The position numbers and the translations under genes are program-made. A DNA stretch of 64,000 nt from Schistocerca nitens. Lineage: Eukaryota > Arthropoda > Insecta > Orthoptera > Acrididae. Shown here piece by piece: positions 10,171-19,637 of this stretch. The notes under the pieces were generated by a model. That model had not been told where the DNA came from and searched no databases. It worked only from the letters and a program-made list of their open reading frames with translations. Where the stretch lies: contig NC_064623.1 of the NCBI RefSeq assembly GCF_023898315.1, forward strand, positions 20,853,640 to 20,917,639. The letters run 5' to 3'. Position 1 is the stretch's first letter. Every line of letters starts with the position of its first letter.

Positions 10171-10334
10171 ATTTAGTGACGTCTTTACTCTGCTCAGAAA
10201 AAGACACCATTCTAGATCTAAAACGTGAACTTACCATCAGAGGAAATCGATGAAGGGGCAAGCTCAGTCTTGGATAAACGTCTCAATTGCGCAACAGTAC
10301 TATCTGGTCAAAAGTATTGGGACTCCTTTTTTTT

Positions 10335-10735
10335 ATGTCGTCACTATTCTGATTGGTGTGATGCGGCCCACCAAGAATTTCTCTTCTGTGTAACCCCTCC
10401 ATCTCGGAGTACCACGTGCAACATACGTTGTTCGCTGGAAGTATTGCAGCCTCTGTCTTCCTTTACAGTTTTCACCCTCTACAGCTCTACAGCTCCCCTC
10501 TAGCACCATGAAAAGTTAATGTCTGACGTCTTAACAAATGTCCTGTCGTCATGTTCCTTCTCGTCGTCAGTGTTCTCCACGTCTTTCTTCCCTCTCCGAT
10601 TCTGAGCACAACATCGTTATCACCTGCCTTATCAGTCCACTGCTTCTCAACATTAATCTCTAACACCACGTCTGAAATACTTCGAGTTTCTTCTGTTCCA
10701 GTTTCCCCACAGTCCATGTTTCACTACCAAACAAT
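10335..10735 (-). pseudogene. RTE-type LINE 3' fragment
   Basis: The minus strand encodes decayed C-terminal sequence of an RTE-type LINE. A KHGLWGNWNRR-like string stands where relatives have GSETWT, followed by the 'YRRML.I.W' region and HLLRRQ (relatives: GHVLRH). The DNA also matches the 3' family consensus I remember from grasshopper repeats (CCACAGTCCATGTTTCACTA). Several frameshifts are present. It ends where the next LINE's 3' terminus begins, suggesting that LINE inserted into it. Confidence 0.7.
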
Positions 10736-12645
10736 GCTCTGCTCTACATCTACATCCATACTCCGCAAGCCACCTGACGGTGTGTGGCGGAGAGTACCCT
10801 GAGTACCACTATCGGTTCTCCGTTCTCTTCCAGTCTCGTATTGTTCGTGGAAAGAAGGATTGTCGGTATGCCTCTGTGTGGCTCTAATCTCTCTGATTTT
10901 ATCCTCATGGTCTCTTCGCGAGATATACGTAGGAGGGAGCAATATACTGCTTGACTGCTCGGTGAAAGTATGTTCTCGAAACTTCAACAAAAGCCCGTAC
11001 CGAGCTACTGAGCGTCTCTCCTGCAGAGTCTTCCACTGGAGTTTATCTATCATCTCCGTAACGCTTTCGCGATTACTAAATGATCCTGTAACGAAGTGCG
11101 CTGCTCTCCGTTGGATCTTCTCTATCTCCTCTATCAACCCTATCTGGTACGGATCCCACACTGCTGAGCAGTATTCAAGTTGTGGGCGAACAAGCGTACT
11201 GTTACCTACTTCCTTTGTTTTCGGATTGCATTTCCTTAGGATTCTTCCAATGAATATCAGTCTGGCATCTGCTTTACCGACGATCAACTTTATATGATCA
11301 TTCCATTTTAAATCGCTCCTAATGCGTACTTCCAGATAATTTATGGAATTAACTGCTTCCAGTTGCTGACCTGCTATATTATATATAAATAATAAGGGAT
11401 CTTTCTTTCTATGTATTCGCAGCACATTACACTTGTCTACATTGAGATTCAATTGCCATTCCCTGCACCATGCGTCAATTCGCTGCAGATCCTCCTGCAT
11501 TTCCGTACAATTTTCCATTGTTACAACCTCTCGATATACCACAGCATCATCCGAAAAAAGCCTCAATGAACCTCCGATGTCATCCACAAGGTCATTTATG
11601 TATATTGTGAATAGCAACGGTCCTACGACACTCCCCTGCAGCACACCTGAAATGACTCTTACTTCGGAAGACTTCTCTCCATTGAGAATGACATGCTGCG
11701 TTCTGTTATCTAGGAACTCTTCAATCTAATCACATAATTGGTCTGATAGTCCATATGCTCTTACTTTGTTCATTAAACGACTATGGGGAACTGTATCGAA
11801 CGCCTTGCGGAAGTCAAGAAACACGGCATCTACCTGGGAACCCGTGTCTATGGCCCTCTGAGTCTCGTGGACGAATAGCGCGAGCTGGGTTTCACACGAC
11901 CGTCTTTTTCGAAACCCATGCTGATTCCTACAGAGTAGATTTCTAGTCTCCATAAAAGTCATTATACTCGAACATAATACGTGGTCCAAAATTCTACAAC
12001 TGATAGACGTTAGAGATATAGGTCTACAGTTCTGCACATCTGTTCGACGTCCCTTCTTGAAAACGGGGATGACCCGTGCCCTTTTCCAATCCTTTGGAAC
12101 GCTACGCTCTCCTAGAGACCTACGGTCCACCGCTGCAAGAAGGGGGACAAGGTCCTTCGCGTACTCTGTGTAAAATCGAACTGGTATCCCATCAGGTCCA
12201 GCGGCCTTTCCTCTTTTGAGCGATTTTAATTGTTTCTCTATCCCTCTGTCGTCTATTTCGATATCTACCATTTTGTCATCTGTGCGACAGTCTAGAGAAG
12301 GAACTACAGTGCAGTCTTCCTCTGTGAAACAGCTTTGGAAAAAGATATTTAGTATTTCGGCCTTTAGTCTGTCATCCTCTGTTTCAGTACCATTTTGGTC
12401 ACAGAGTGTCTAGACATTTTGCTTTGATCCACCTACTGCTTTGACGTAAGACCAAAATTTCTTAGGATTTTCTGCCAAGTCAGTACATAGAACTTTACTT
12501 TCGAATTCATTGAACGCCTCTCGCATAGCCCTCCTCACACTACATTTCGCTTCGTGTAATTTTTGTTTGTCTGCAAGGCTTTGGCTGTGTTTATGTTTGC
12601 TGTGTAGTTCCCTCGAAACGTACATTCTCAGAACGCTCAAATTAA
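10736..12645 (-). pseudogene. Jockey/CR1-type LINE, reverse transcriptase with two in-frame stops
   Basis: A single minus-strand frame runs from about 12640 to 10724, interrupted only by stops at 12410-12412 and 11726-11728. In order it shows a connector region (12410-12640), GKAAGPDGIPVRF, CRPISLTSISCRILDHVL, QHGFRKRRSCETQL, motif A (VFLDFRKAFDTVPH), motif B (LQGSVVGPLLFTIYINDL; relatives have PQGS), motif C as FSDDAV (relatives FADD), and the C-terminal 'WNDHI' region. The endonuclease domain is missing, so the copy is 5'-truncated. Its 3' end reads GGCGGAGTATGGATG-like, then TAGATGTAGA. The same family supplies the fragments at 25.9-27.6 kb. Clade placement (CR1, L2 or Jockey) is uncertain. 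In life it would copy its RNA at a nicked target. Confidence 0.9.
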
Positions 12646-13100
12646 GGCCGCCTATGTTTGGACGAGCACACTTCTCTCGGTCAGGAATGTCCTTTGTTCC
12701 AGGGCTAGTCTGCTTTTGGCCAGCGGCCTTGCCTCAGTGGTACCACCAGTTCCTGTTACATCAGCCAAGTTAAGCGCTTTTAGGCGGGGCTAGCACTCGG
12801 TGGGGTGACCATCCGGTCTGCCGAGCGCTGTTGCCAAGCGGGGTGCACTCAGCCCTTGCGAGGCGAACTGAGGAGCTCCTCGACTGAGAAGTAGCGGCTC
12901 CGGTCTCGTAAACCAACATACGGCGCCGGCCAGAGTGGCCGAACGGTTCTAGGCGCTACAGCACGACGGTTCGAATCCTGCCTTAGGTTTAAGTAGTTCT
13001 AAGTTCTAGGGGACTGATGACCTGAGATGTTAAGTCCCATAGTGCTCAGACCCGCTATTTTGTCGAAAGTCGACATGTTGAGAAACGTGGCTGTTGTACT

Positions 13101-13874
13101 AAAGGTTTATATTTTATAAAAAACAGCTACCAGCCACATGTGTGGTTTAAAAAGGTTTATTATCTTCAGACCATGACCGGTTTCGGATTTTTCTTTACAA
13201 ATCCATCTTCAGATGGCAATTACAAGCATTCTTAGTAGGACCTAGTTTTGTTTTTGTTATTCGTTTGCTGCACTGGGAAAGAAAAGAAATATTTTTGTTG
13301 TCATATCGGTAATGGTATTTTTACGAAAGATTTACTTCTTTTACAAAATCTAATTGCTCATGAGATAGTTTTTTGTTTTAAACTTAGTAAACGTGCAGGT
13401 TAGTGTACTTACGAGCTGTGTAGTTCTGCCTGACGAAATATTCGTGCGTTTATGTTTTCGAACGCAAGCTTAATACACTTTTCAATATGCACTATGTGAG
13501 TGCTATTCCAGTCAATGGACGTCACTTTCAACCTCATCATCTTAATTACACACGCAGCACACACGAATAACGTTTACAAAACGTGGCCCAGCTTCATATT
13601 ACAAACGAGAACAATATTTGCAAAGAGCTGTATAGTCGATATGGGTGCAGTAAAATATCTCTTTGCTAGTGTATGAAATTAATCTAAAACGGAATAAATA
13701 AAATTACATACAAATAAGATTACAAACATTATATGTAGTACAGAATTACTGTGTGTTACTAATTAGTTGTTACAATTGTAGGAGATAAATTCTAATATAT
13801 GACATGATAAGCAATGCACATGTTTTCATTATGCAATGTTTCAATGACATATAAGCAGTTTTTGGGGGCCTGTA
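13101..13874 (-). repeat. PLE inverted terminal repeat, left arm
   Basis: The sequence from AAAGGTTTATATTTTATA to TTTTTGGGGGCCTGTA is the reverse complement of 15056-15829. I counted 774 bp for each arm and spotted only a handful of substitutions (for example within the TGTTACAATTG, ATGCACATG and CATGTGTGG stretches). The near-identity suggests the copy is young relative to its neighbours, or that the arms have been corrected against each other. Confidence 0.92.
13170..13217 (-). ncRNA. Hammerhead ribozyme motif in left PLE arm (minus strand)
   Basis: Reading the minus strand: helix I GCCAT, core CTGAAGA (13212-13206), one unpaired T, helix II GGATTT/AAATCC with loop GTAAAGAA, GAAA, palindromic ACCGGT as helix III, predicted cleavage in GTC|A, and helix I partner ATGGT. 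It is identical to the right-arm copy. The motif would be transcribed in the sense of the PLE frame, at the element's 3' repeat. Confidence 0.75.
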
Positions 13875-13908
13875 TACTGAATGTTTTTAATGGAATATTA
13901 GGCTTAAG

Positions 13909-15055
13909 TTATTTTAAAAAAGTGAAAGCTTCTTCAAAGTTATTTGGGAAGGGGGTGTTAACTGACTCTGTCTGTTCGTTCAGAATGAGATCAGGGAACC
14001 TGTTTTTATGTGTATGAATCTCAATCTCCTCTAGGAGATTCAATGTGAAACCCTTGTCTTTCAGGTGTAATATCTGCAGGTTGTTTTCTATATTCTCAAC
14101 TGTATGATTGTTTTCTGCAAGATGGGTGGCAAAAGCAGATTTGCTTAGGTTTTTCAGACGTAGGGCATCAAGGTGTTCCTTGAATCTTGTTTCAAAAGCT
14201 CTACCTGTTTGGCCAATGTAGAATTTAGGCCAAAAAAAATGCCTCTGAGCACTATGGGACTTAACATCTATGGTCATCAGTCCCCTAGAACTTAGAACTA
14301 CTTAAACCTAACTAACCTAAGGACAGCACACAACACCCAGCCATCACGAGGCAGAGAAAATCCCTGACCCCGCCGGGAATCGAACCCGGGAACCCGGGCG
14401 TGGGAAGCGAGAACGCTACCGCACGACCACGAGATGCGGGCTAATTTAGGACAGTTGTTACACTTGAGTTTATAAATTTCACATCTTTTATGGGGTATGC
14501 TATTGTGTGGGAGTGAGTGCATGACTCTTTGTTGGAGTTTGTTATTGGTAGAGAAACTGATTTTGACATTCTTCTTCTTGAATAAGTTGGAAATTTTGTA
14601 TGAAAGTCGGCCTATATATGGTAGGGCTACATATTTTACTGATTTTTTGTCTTTCATAGTTATTGTGGCTGTTGCTTGTTGCAAAGACTTAATGCTAGCA
14701 ATTTTTACTTTTTTGAGAGAGTCTGTCTATGATTGAAGCATCATAGCCATTATTTTGGGCAATTGATTTGATTATGCTGATTTCTTTGTGCTGTTCAGTG
14801 GGGGTGAGGGGGACTTTATGCATACGATGTAGCATTGACCGGAAATTAGCCATCTTATGTTGGTTCGGGTGGCAGGATGTGTTACTGATGGTAAAATCTG
14901 TGGTTGTTGGTTTTCGAAAGATACCAAAATGGTGTTTGTTATTTATGATATTTTGAGATCCAGAAAATTGATGCTATTATTTATTTGATGCTCCACTGTG
15001 AATTTGATGTTGTTGTGTAATTTGGTCAGATCTTCAGCTAAGGTATCAATTTCGC
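13909..15055 (-). pseudogene. PLE open reading frame: RT C-terminus, linker and GIY-YIG endonuclease
   Basis: From high to low coordinate the minus strand shows the end of the PLE reverse transcriptase (SINFLDLKI, FRKPTTTDFTI, HPNQHKMANFRSML, QNNGYDASIIDRL), then LPYIGRLSYKISNLFKK, a Cys linker (CEIYKLKCNNCPK) and the endonuclease signature FYIGQTGR with a downstream R..EHL, ending at 13909 with a natural-looking stop. RT catalytic motifs are missing, as the 5' part is truncated at the right arm. There are one-base shifts near 14945 and near an A-run around 14715. A SINE splits the frame exactly between NCPK and FYIG. Removing it and one duplication copy restores the frame there. The GIY-YIG domain nicks the target DNA in active PLEs. 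Confidence 0.9.
14230..14442 (-). repeat. SINE with tRNA-Gly-like head (family G) inside the PLE frame
   Basis: On the minus strand the head is tRNA-Gly-like (GCATCTCGTGGTCGTGCGGT, anticodon-loop region CTTCCCAC suggesting TCC, box B GGTTCGATTCCC). It is followed by the same body and tail as family A. Flanking duplication: AATTTAGG at 14222-14229 and 14443-14450. The longer minus-strand frame across it (14298-14684) is a chimera of SINE and PLE. Confidence 0.92.
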
Positions 15056-15829
15056 TACAGGCCCCCAAAAACTGCTTATATGTCATTGAAACATTGCATA
15101 ATGAAAACATGTGTATTGCTTATCATGTCATATATTAGAATTTATCTCCTACAATTGCAACAACTAATTAGTAACACACAGTAATTCTGTACTACATATA
15201 ATGTTTGTAATCTTATGTGTATGTAATTTTATTTATTCCGTTTTAGATTAATTTCATACACTAGCAAAGAGATATTTTACTGCACCCATATCGACTATAC
15301 AGCTCTTTGCAAATATTGTTCTCGTTTGTAATATGAAGCTGGGCCACGTTTTGTAAACGTTATTCGTGTGTGCTGCGTGTGTAATTAAGATGATGAGGTT
15401 GAAAGTGACGTCCATTGACTGGAATAGCACTCACATAGTGCATATTGAAAAGTGTATTAAGCTTGCGTTCGAAAACATAAACGCACGAATATTTCGTCAG
15501 GCAGAACTACACAGCTCGTAAGTACACTAACCTGCACGTTTACTAAGTTTAAAACAAAAAACTATCTCATGAGCAATTAGATTTTGTAAAAGAAGTAAAT
15601 CTTTCGTAAAAATACCATTACCGATATGACAACAAAAATATTTCTTTTCTTTCCCAGTGCAGCAAACGAATAACAAAAACAAAACTAGGTCCTACTAAGA
15701 ATGCTTGTAATTGCCATCTGAAGATGGATTTGTAAAGAAAAATCCGAAACCGGTCATGGTCTGAAGATAATAAACCTTTTTAAACCATACATGTGGCTGG
15801 TAGCTGTTTTTTATAAAATGTAAACCTTT
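15056..15829 (+). repeat. PLE inverted terminal repeat, right arm
   Basis: Partner of 13101-13874. On the minus strand the arm runs directly into the PLE coding part with an open frame across the junction (ATGTTTTCATTATGC..., giving MFSLCNVSMTYKQFLGA then CSEIDTLAEDL). The arm may thus supply a start codon to the truncated frame, or this may be chance. Confidence 0.92.
15713..15760 (+). ncRNA. Hammerhead ribozyme motif in right PLE arm (plus strand)
   Basis: Helix I GCCAT (15713-15717) pairs with ATGGT (15756-15760). The core is CTGAAGA (15718-15724), followed by unpaired T15725, helix II GGATTT (15726-15731)/AAATCC (15740-15745), GAAA (15746-15749), helix III ACCGGT, and predicted cleavage after C15755. 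Helix III is a six-base self-complementary stretch without a loop, so activity may need a dimer, as proposed for other PLE hammerheads. Confidence 0.75.
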
Positions 15830-15989
15830 TGTGCTCAGATCCATTTGAACCAACAGAACATACGGCCGGGAGAGCGGTGTGCTGACCACATGTGCCTCGA
15901 TATGCGCATCCAGCGACGCCTGTGGTACTGAGGATGACACGGCGGCCGGTCGGTACCGTTGGTCCTTGCAAAGCCTGTTCGGACGGAGA

Positions 15990-16020
15990 GAGAGAGAGAA
16001 AGAGAAAGAGAGAGTGAGAG
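15990..16020. repeat. (GA)n microsatellite
   Basis: A GA-rich run beginning GGAGAGAGAGAGAAAGAG. It sits at the 3' end of the 5S-derived SINE and may have grown from its tail. Confidence 0.85.
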
Positions 16021-16055
16021 TGGGTCTGCTTTTGATGTCCTCCCTGCGCCGTCTG

Positions 16056-16389
16056 TTACCGATTACTTTTTGCCGAGGTAAGATAATTCATTAACTTCGT
16101 CATCCCCATTCCGATGTTAAGTTTCTCGCTGTTCTCGTTTCTGCTACTTCTCACCTCTTTCGTTTCTCTTCGATTTACTCTCAATCCATATTCAATACTG
16201 ATTAGTCTGTTCATTCCGTGCAGTAGATGCTGTAACTCTTCTTCATTTTCACTGATTATAGCAATGCCATCAGCGAATCTTATCATCCACTTCCTTTCAC
16301 TTTGAATTTTCATCACACTCTTGACACTGTGTTTCACTTCCGTTATTGCTTCTTAGATCTACTGACTGAACAGTAGGGGCATAAGACTC
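16056..16389 (-). pseudogene. RTE-type LINE fragment (RT motif C region)
   Basis: The minus-strand frame 16056-16337 contains WMIRFADGIAIISENEEEL (motif C, with FADD changed to FADG), HGMNRL, YGLRVNRRETK and NENSEKLNIGM. This order matches the segment after the catalytic FADD in RTE-type LINEs, such as that at 40.6-41.9 kb. Both ends are truncated. It may once have joined the RTE fragment at 10.3-10.7 kb. Confidence 0.75.
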
Positions 16390-17777
16390 CTGTTAGTGGA
16401 CGTTAACACTGGGGGTTCACAGTTCCCATTTATGGCTGCTTGAACTCTGCTAGGGACACTTTAGACCGATGACCGTAGCAGTCTGGTCCCTTTAATCCCA
16501 CAACCCACTTTCAGTAAGGTGTGCCAATGTCTGAGCGGGAACTGCTCCCCACTGTTCCTCGAGACCCGAAACCGTGAAACTATGAAAAGCAGACGCTGGG
16601 GAATGCAGCCAAGTCGACGCAACAATTCATCCCAAAAGACGTTCCATTGGCTTCAGCCCCGGACTCTGGGCAGGCCAGTCCACTACAGTAACGTTTTTAT
16701 CCATAAACCAGTGCTGCTTTCTGACAGGGCGCCTTCTCATGCTGATACAAACACTCATCTTCTCCGAACTGTTCCTCTACTGTATGCCGAAGACAGTGCT
16801 GAAAAATCTGTTCATACCTCTCCGCATGTAGAGTTTCGTTAAGGGCAATAAGGGAGCCACGCCCTACCCGAGAAAAGCACCCCCAACACCGGAACCCTTC
16901 ACTGCTGGCGCTACACGTGCTGGCGGGAAACGTTCTCCAGGCCAAACCCGAATCCATCGACAGGACTGACAGAGCGTACAGCGTCACTCGTCACTCCGAA
17001 TCACTCGTTTCCAGACATCCACTGTCCAGTGGTGTCGCTCCTTACAGCGCCTCCAGCGCCGCTCGCACTGACTGGAGAAATGCGTGGCTTACTAAGAGCC
17101 ACTCGGCCACTGTCCTGTCCCCCATTCTCTTTCTCACAGCCACTGTGCTAGCTGCACCGCTGGTACCACTTTGCAAGTCGCGAGTCATTCCTTGCGCCCT
17201 TTTCATGCTAGTCTGTAGAGGCACCCTCCGCAATACTCCGCGGCCGCTGCCCACCACTACACGAGGTCTGCCTCGTGTTTTGGCCGTGGCTGTTCCTTCG
17301 CGTTTCAGCTTCGCAGTCACACCGCGAACTGTCTACTTGGCCAGTTTGTAGCAGGGTTGCATTGTCCCTGACGGATTTGCTGCTCAGGTTACAGGCAGCG
17401 CCTAGTCCATCTTCGAAGTCACTGACCTCCCCAGACTGACCCGTCCTGCTGTCAGCGCTTCTCTGCTGGCAACGCAGTACTCTCCACCTCACTGGACTCG
17501 CATTCGGGAGGACGACAGTTCAAACCCGCGTCTGGCCGTGCCGATTTAGGGTTTCCGTGATTTTCCTAAACGGCTTCAGGCAAATGCCGGGATGTTGCTG
17601 TGAAAGAGCACGGCCCATTTCCTTCCCCAGTCCTTCCCTAACCCGCTGGGACCGAAGATCTCGCTGTTTGGTTTCCCCCACCACCAAATCAATGGACCAG
17701 CTCTCCTCCTCTCGTGTCATCCTGTCGTCCGTTCCCCCATTACACAGAGGTGTCTGGATACCTCTGATTAGATACTG
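16390..17777 (-). mobile_element. Tc1-like transposon remnant with SINE insertion
   Basis: The right terminus (CAGAGGTGTCTGGATACC, then TCTGATTAGATACTGTA, near 17740-17778) resembles in reverse the ends of the Tc1 at 35188. The minus strand gives transposase scraps: GRPRVVVGSGRGVLRRV (17042-17320, DNA-binding half) and GFRCWGCFSRVGRGSL, HAERYEQIFQHCLRHTV, EEQFGEDECLYQHEKAP (16697-16987), where relatives carry QQDNAP-type motifs. DWPAQS-like sequence is recoverable near 16670. Frames are broken and a family C SINE sits near the right end. The left end could not be defined precisely. Confidence 0.7.
17485..17725 (+). repeat. tRNA-derived SINE, family C, 5'-truncated
   Basis: Starts at CTGGACTCGCATTCGGGAGG, so box A is missing. 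Box B-like sequence (AGTTCAAACCC), GATTTAGGGTTTCCGTGATT, CAAATGCCGGGATG, GGCACGGCCCATTTCCTTCC and the GACCGAAGATCTCGCTG-type 3' body follow. The minus-strand frame over it is a shadow. Confidence 0.85.
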
Positions 17778-17799
17778 TATTACTGGATTAATCAGTCAC

Positions 17800-19575
17800 T
17801 CACAGGCTACGTCGAGATGGTAGGCCTACAAGCTTCTGCTTGTTTAAGCTCTTCAGCATTTCCTTGACGTCTACCCGTGGCTCAGACAAACATCCACACG
17901 TTACATTCACGAGCTGTGCTTTCTTTGTACGCCTCCAAAAAACCTCGTTAGTCGCATTTGGTTCGGATTCCACACGACTGAGCAGTATTCTAGGAGGGAT
18001 AACACGAGTGATTTGTAAGCAGTCTCCTATGCTGACTGACTGCATGTGCCCACTGTTCTACAAATGAACCAATGGTTATCGCCTGTTTTATCGATGTCCC
18101 AGCCTACGCGAAGGTTCCATTTCGTACCTCCGCAGATTGTTATATCCTAGTATTTGTAGGAGTTGAATAATTTCAGCTGTGGCTCATTCATATTCTAATA
18201 GTTGCGTTTTACAAAATTTTACTTTGCTGAACATTTAAAACACTTTTCCGGTCTTTGCACCGCTATAAAAGTCTGAACAACGTGTGACTGAGTACTTTTG
18301 TACGTCATTTCAGTACAGGTAATTGCATCATTTGAGAAAAAATATTAGTCAACATCCACGTCAAATGGAACCATTTTTCTATAAGATTAAAAAAAAAAAA
18401 ACATTACTGACTGTACATCACTATTGGCTACTGTCGGCTGTTTTGTCAACTTCAAGTGAAGGACTATAAAATCCTAACATCTGCAATATAATAAAAGTTA
18501 TCGTGTTCTTTCTCACATGCTATTTTTATAATGTACTTGTAGTCTCTGTATACACGTTTCTGTTCTCTGAATCCCTAAAAGTATACAATTCCAAGCTATT
18601 AAGGTGTAGCTCGGTTCTAGTGGCCATCTTGTTCACCTGCAAATGAAAGTAGTCTGAAACTCCCAACAACACTATCGTAAAAAATAGATTTCTTATGTAA
18701 AACAAAAGTTTCCCGTGGAGTTAGTCTGTGAGCTGCGTCCTGAGAAGACATAAAAGAAATATATTTCTGAAATCTACAGTAGCCATTCTGAATAGTTAAC
18801 TAAATGTAGCTAAACGCTGCACTGACAAAAAAAAAGTAAAATAAAATGAAATAAAAAATAATACAAAGAACCCTCACAGATTAAATGCAAAACAATATTA
18901 CAAGAGAAGCACTTAATACATACTGTATCAATGAGAAATAGAATGTAAGACCGGAAGGCCTTAATGTCAACACTCCTCTCCAGCCCCAGCCCCCCACTGG
19001 GACGGAATTTGTTTACTCCACCTGTCTGCGTCTAGTGTCATCACATGTGAAAGTGTGAGGACGTGAATACTAGCCCAGTATTCACTTAATGGGATGTGGG
19101 AAACCGCCTAAAAGCCACGCACAGGCTGTCCCTCACACCGACCCTCGTCCTTAATTAGGGATGACATTTACTGCTGCACCAACTGGAGATCGGTATTCTT
19201 TCGCCACTCAGATTAACCGGTTTCTGGGATGACCGATCTTTGGTTTTATTTATTACTACTGTTTCCAGTAATGAATGTCGGCTTCGGACAATGACTGATG
19301 AAGTGGCAAGTTTCTTGTATCTCCTCCCGTTTTTAACCTTTTTAAGCAAACGCAGAATTGTACTTCATTGCTACCACACTTGGTAAAATACTTCCAAACT
19401 AGGAACGGTGCCATTCCGCAATACAACCGATGCCCAGGGACGAGAACGAGAAACTACCGCACAGATCTAGTGTGGACAAGTCTTGGTCGCTGCACGTGCA
19501 GGCGTATCGTCTAGGAGGCTACGCCATCCGGCAACACGTACAGTGCTGATCCGATGCTAATTTCTGGCTGTTGCC
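17800..19575. other. Unassigned sequence
   Basis: AT-rich in the middle (18100-18950). It contains no recognised gene, SINE or transposon end. GCTATAAAAGTC near 18260 is TATA-like, but nothing supports it as a promoter. Confidence 0.35.
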
Positions 19576-19582
19576 ATTATTG

Positions 19583-19637
19583 GTTCAAATGGCTCTGAGC
19601 ACTATGGGAATTAACATCTGAGGTCATCAGTCCCTGC
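19583..19637 (-). repeat. SINE family A 3' fragment
   Basis: About 55 bp of the conserved tail (GGTTCAAATGGCTCTGAGCA ... GGTCATCAGTCC), cut off by the family C SINE that follows. Confidence 0.85.

Larger units (their letters stand above)
13051..15830 (-). mobile_element. Penelope-like retroelement with inverted terminal repeats
   Basis: It is inserted in a SINE with a 9-bp duplication. The structure is: an extra 50 bp at the low-coordinate end (13051-13100); inverted arms 13101-13874 and 15056-15829; and a 1.2-kb interior with a minus-strand PLE frame (end of RT, linker, GIY-YIG endonuclease). PLE elements prime reverse transcription at a cut made by their endonuclease and often carry direct or inverted terminal repeats, an extra short extension and 5' truncation, as here. 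Both arms carry a hammerhead motif. The interior was later hit by a SINE and has at least two frameshifts, so this copy is not autonomous. Confidence 0.9.
12925..15857 (+). repeat. tRNA-derived SINE (family A), split by a Penelope-like element
   Basis: Head and body lie at 12925-13050 (GGCCGAACGGTTCTAGGCGC, GGTTCGAATCC, then TAAGTAGTTCTAAGTTCTAG) and the tail at 15840-15857 (CCATTTGAACC follows directly). GTGCTCAGA occurs at both break points (13042-13050 and 15831-15839) and is the target duplication of the element that split it. The middle of the SINE (the GGCATGGATGTG stretch) is missing. Confidence 0.9.
12714..15983 (+). repeat. 5S-rRNA-derived SINE (SINE3-like), split by nested insertions
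   Basis: Segments 12714-12924 and 15858-15983 form one element. The first part aligns by eye to 5S rRNA: GTTCCTGTTACATCAGCCAA, then GTTAAGCGC, TAGCACTCGGTGGGGTGACC (5S: GTTCTCGTCCGATCACCGAA, ATTAAGC, TAGTACTTAGATGGGGGACC). This covers the internal polymerase III promoter region. The remainder (CTCAGCCC ... GTAGCGGCTCCGGTC, and after the insertion GGGAGAGCGGTGTGCTGACC) is the SINE body. A 9-bp duplication ACATACGGC (12916-12924, 15858-15866) marks the SINE that entered it. It is not a functional 5S gene. Confidence 0.75.

Noticed and set aside
12714-12800. Functional 5S rRNA gene
   Set aside because: Only the promoter-containing part resembles 5S, with many changes, and it continues into a SINE body.
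14298-14684. 128-residue minus-strand protein
   Set aside because: A chimera: its first half is the PLE linker and the rest is read through the inserted SINE.
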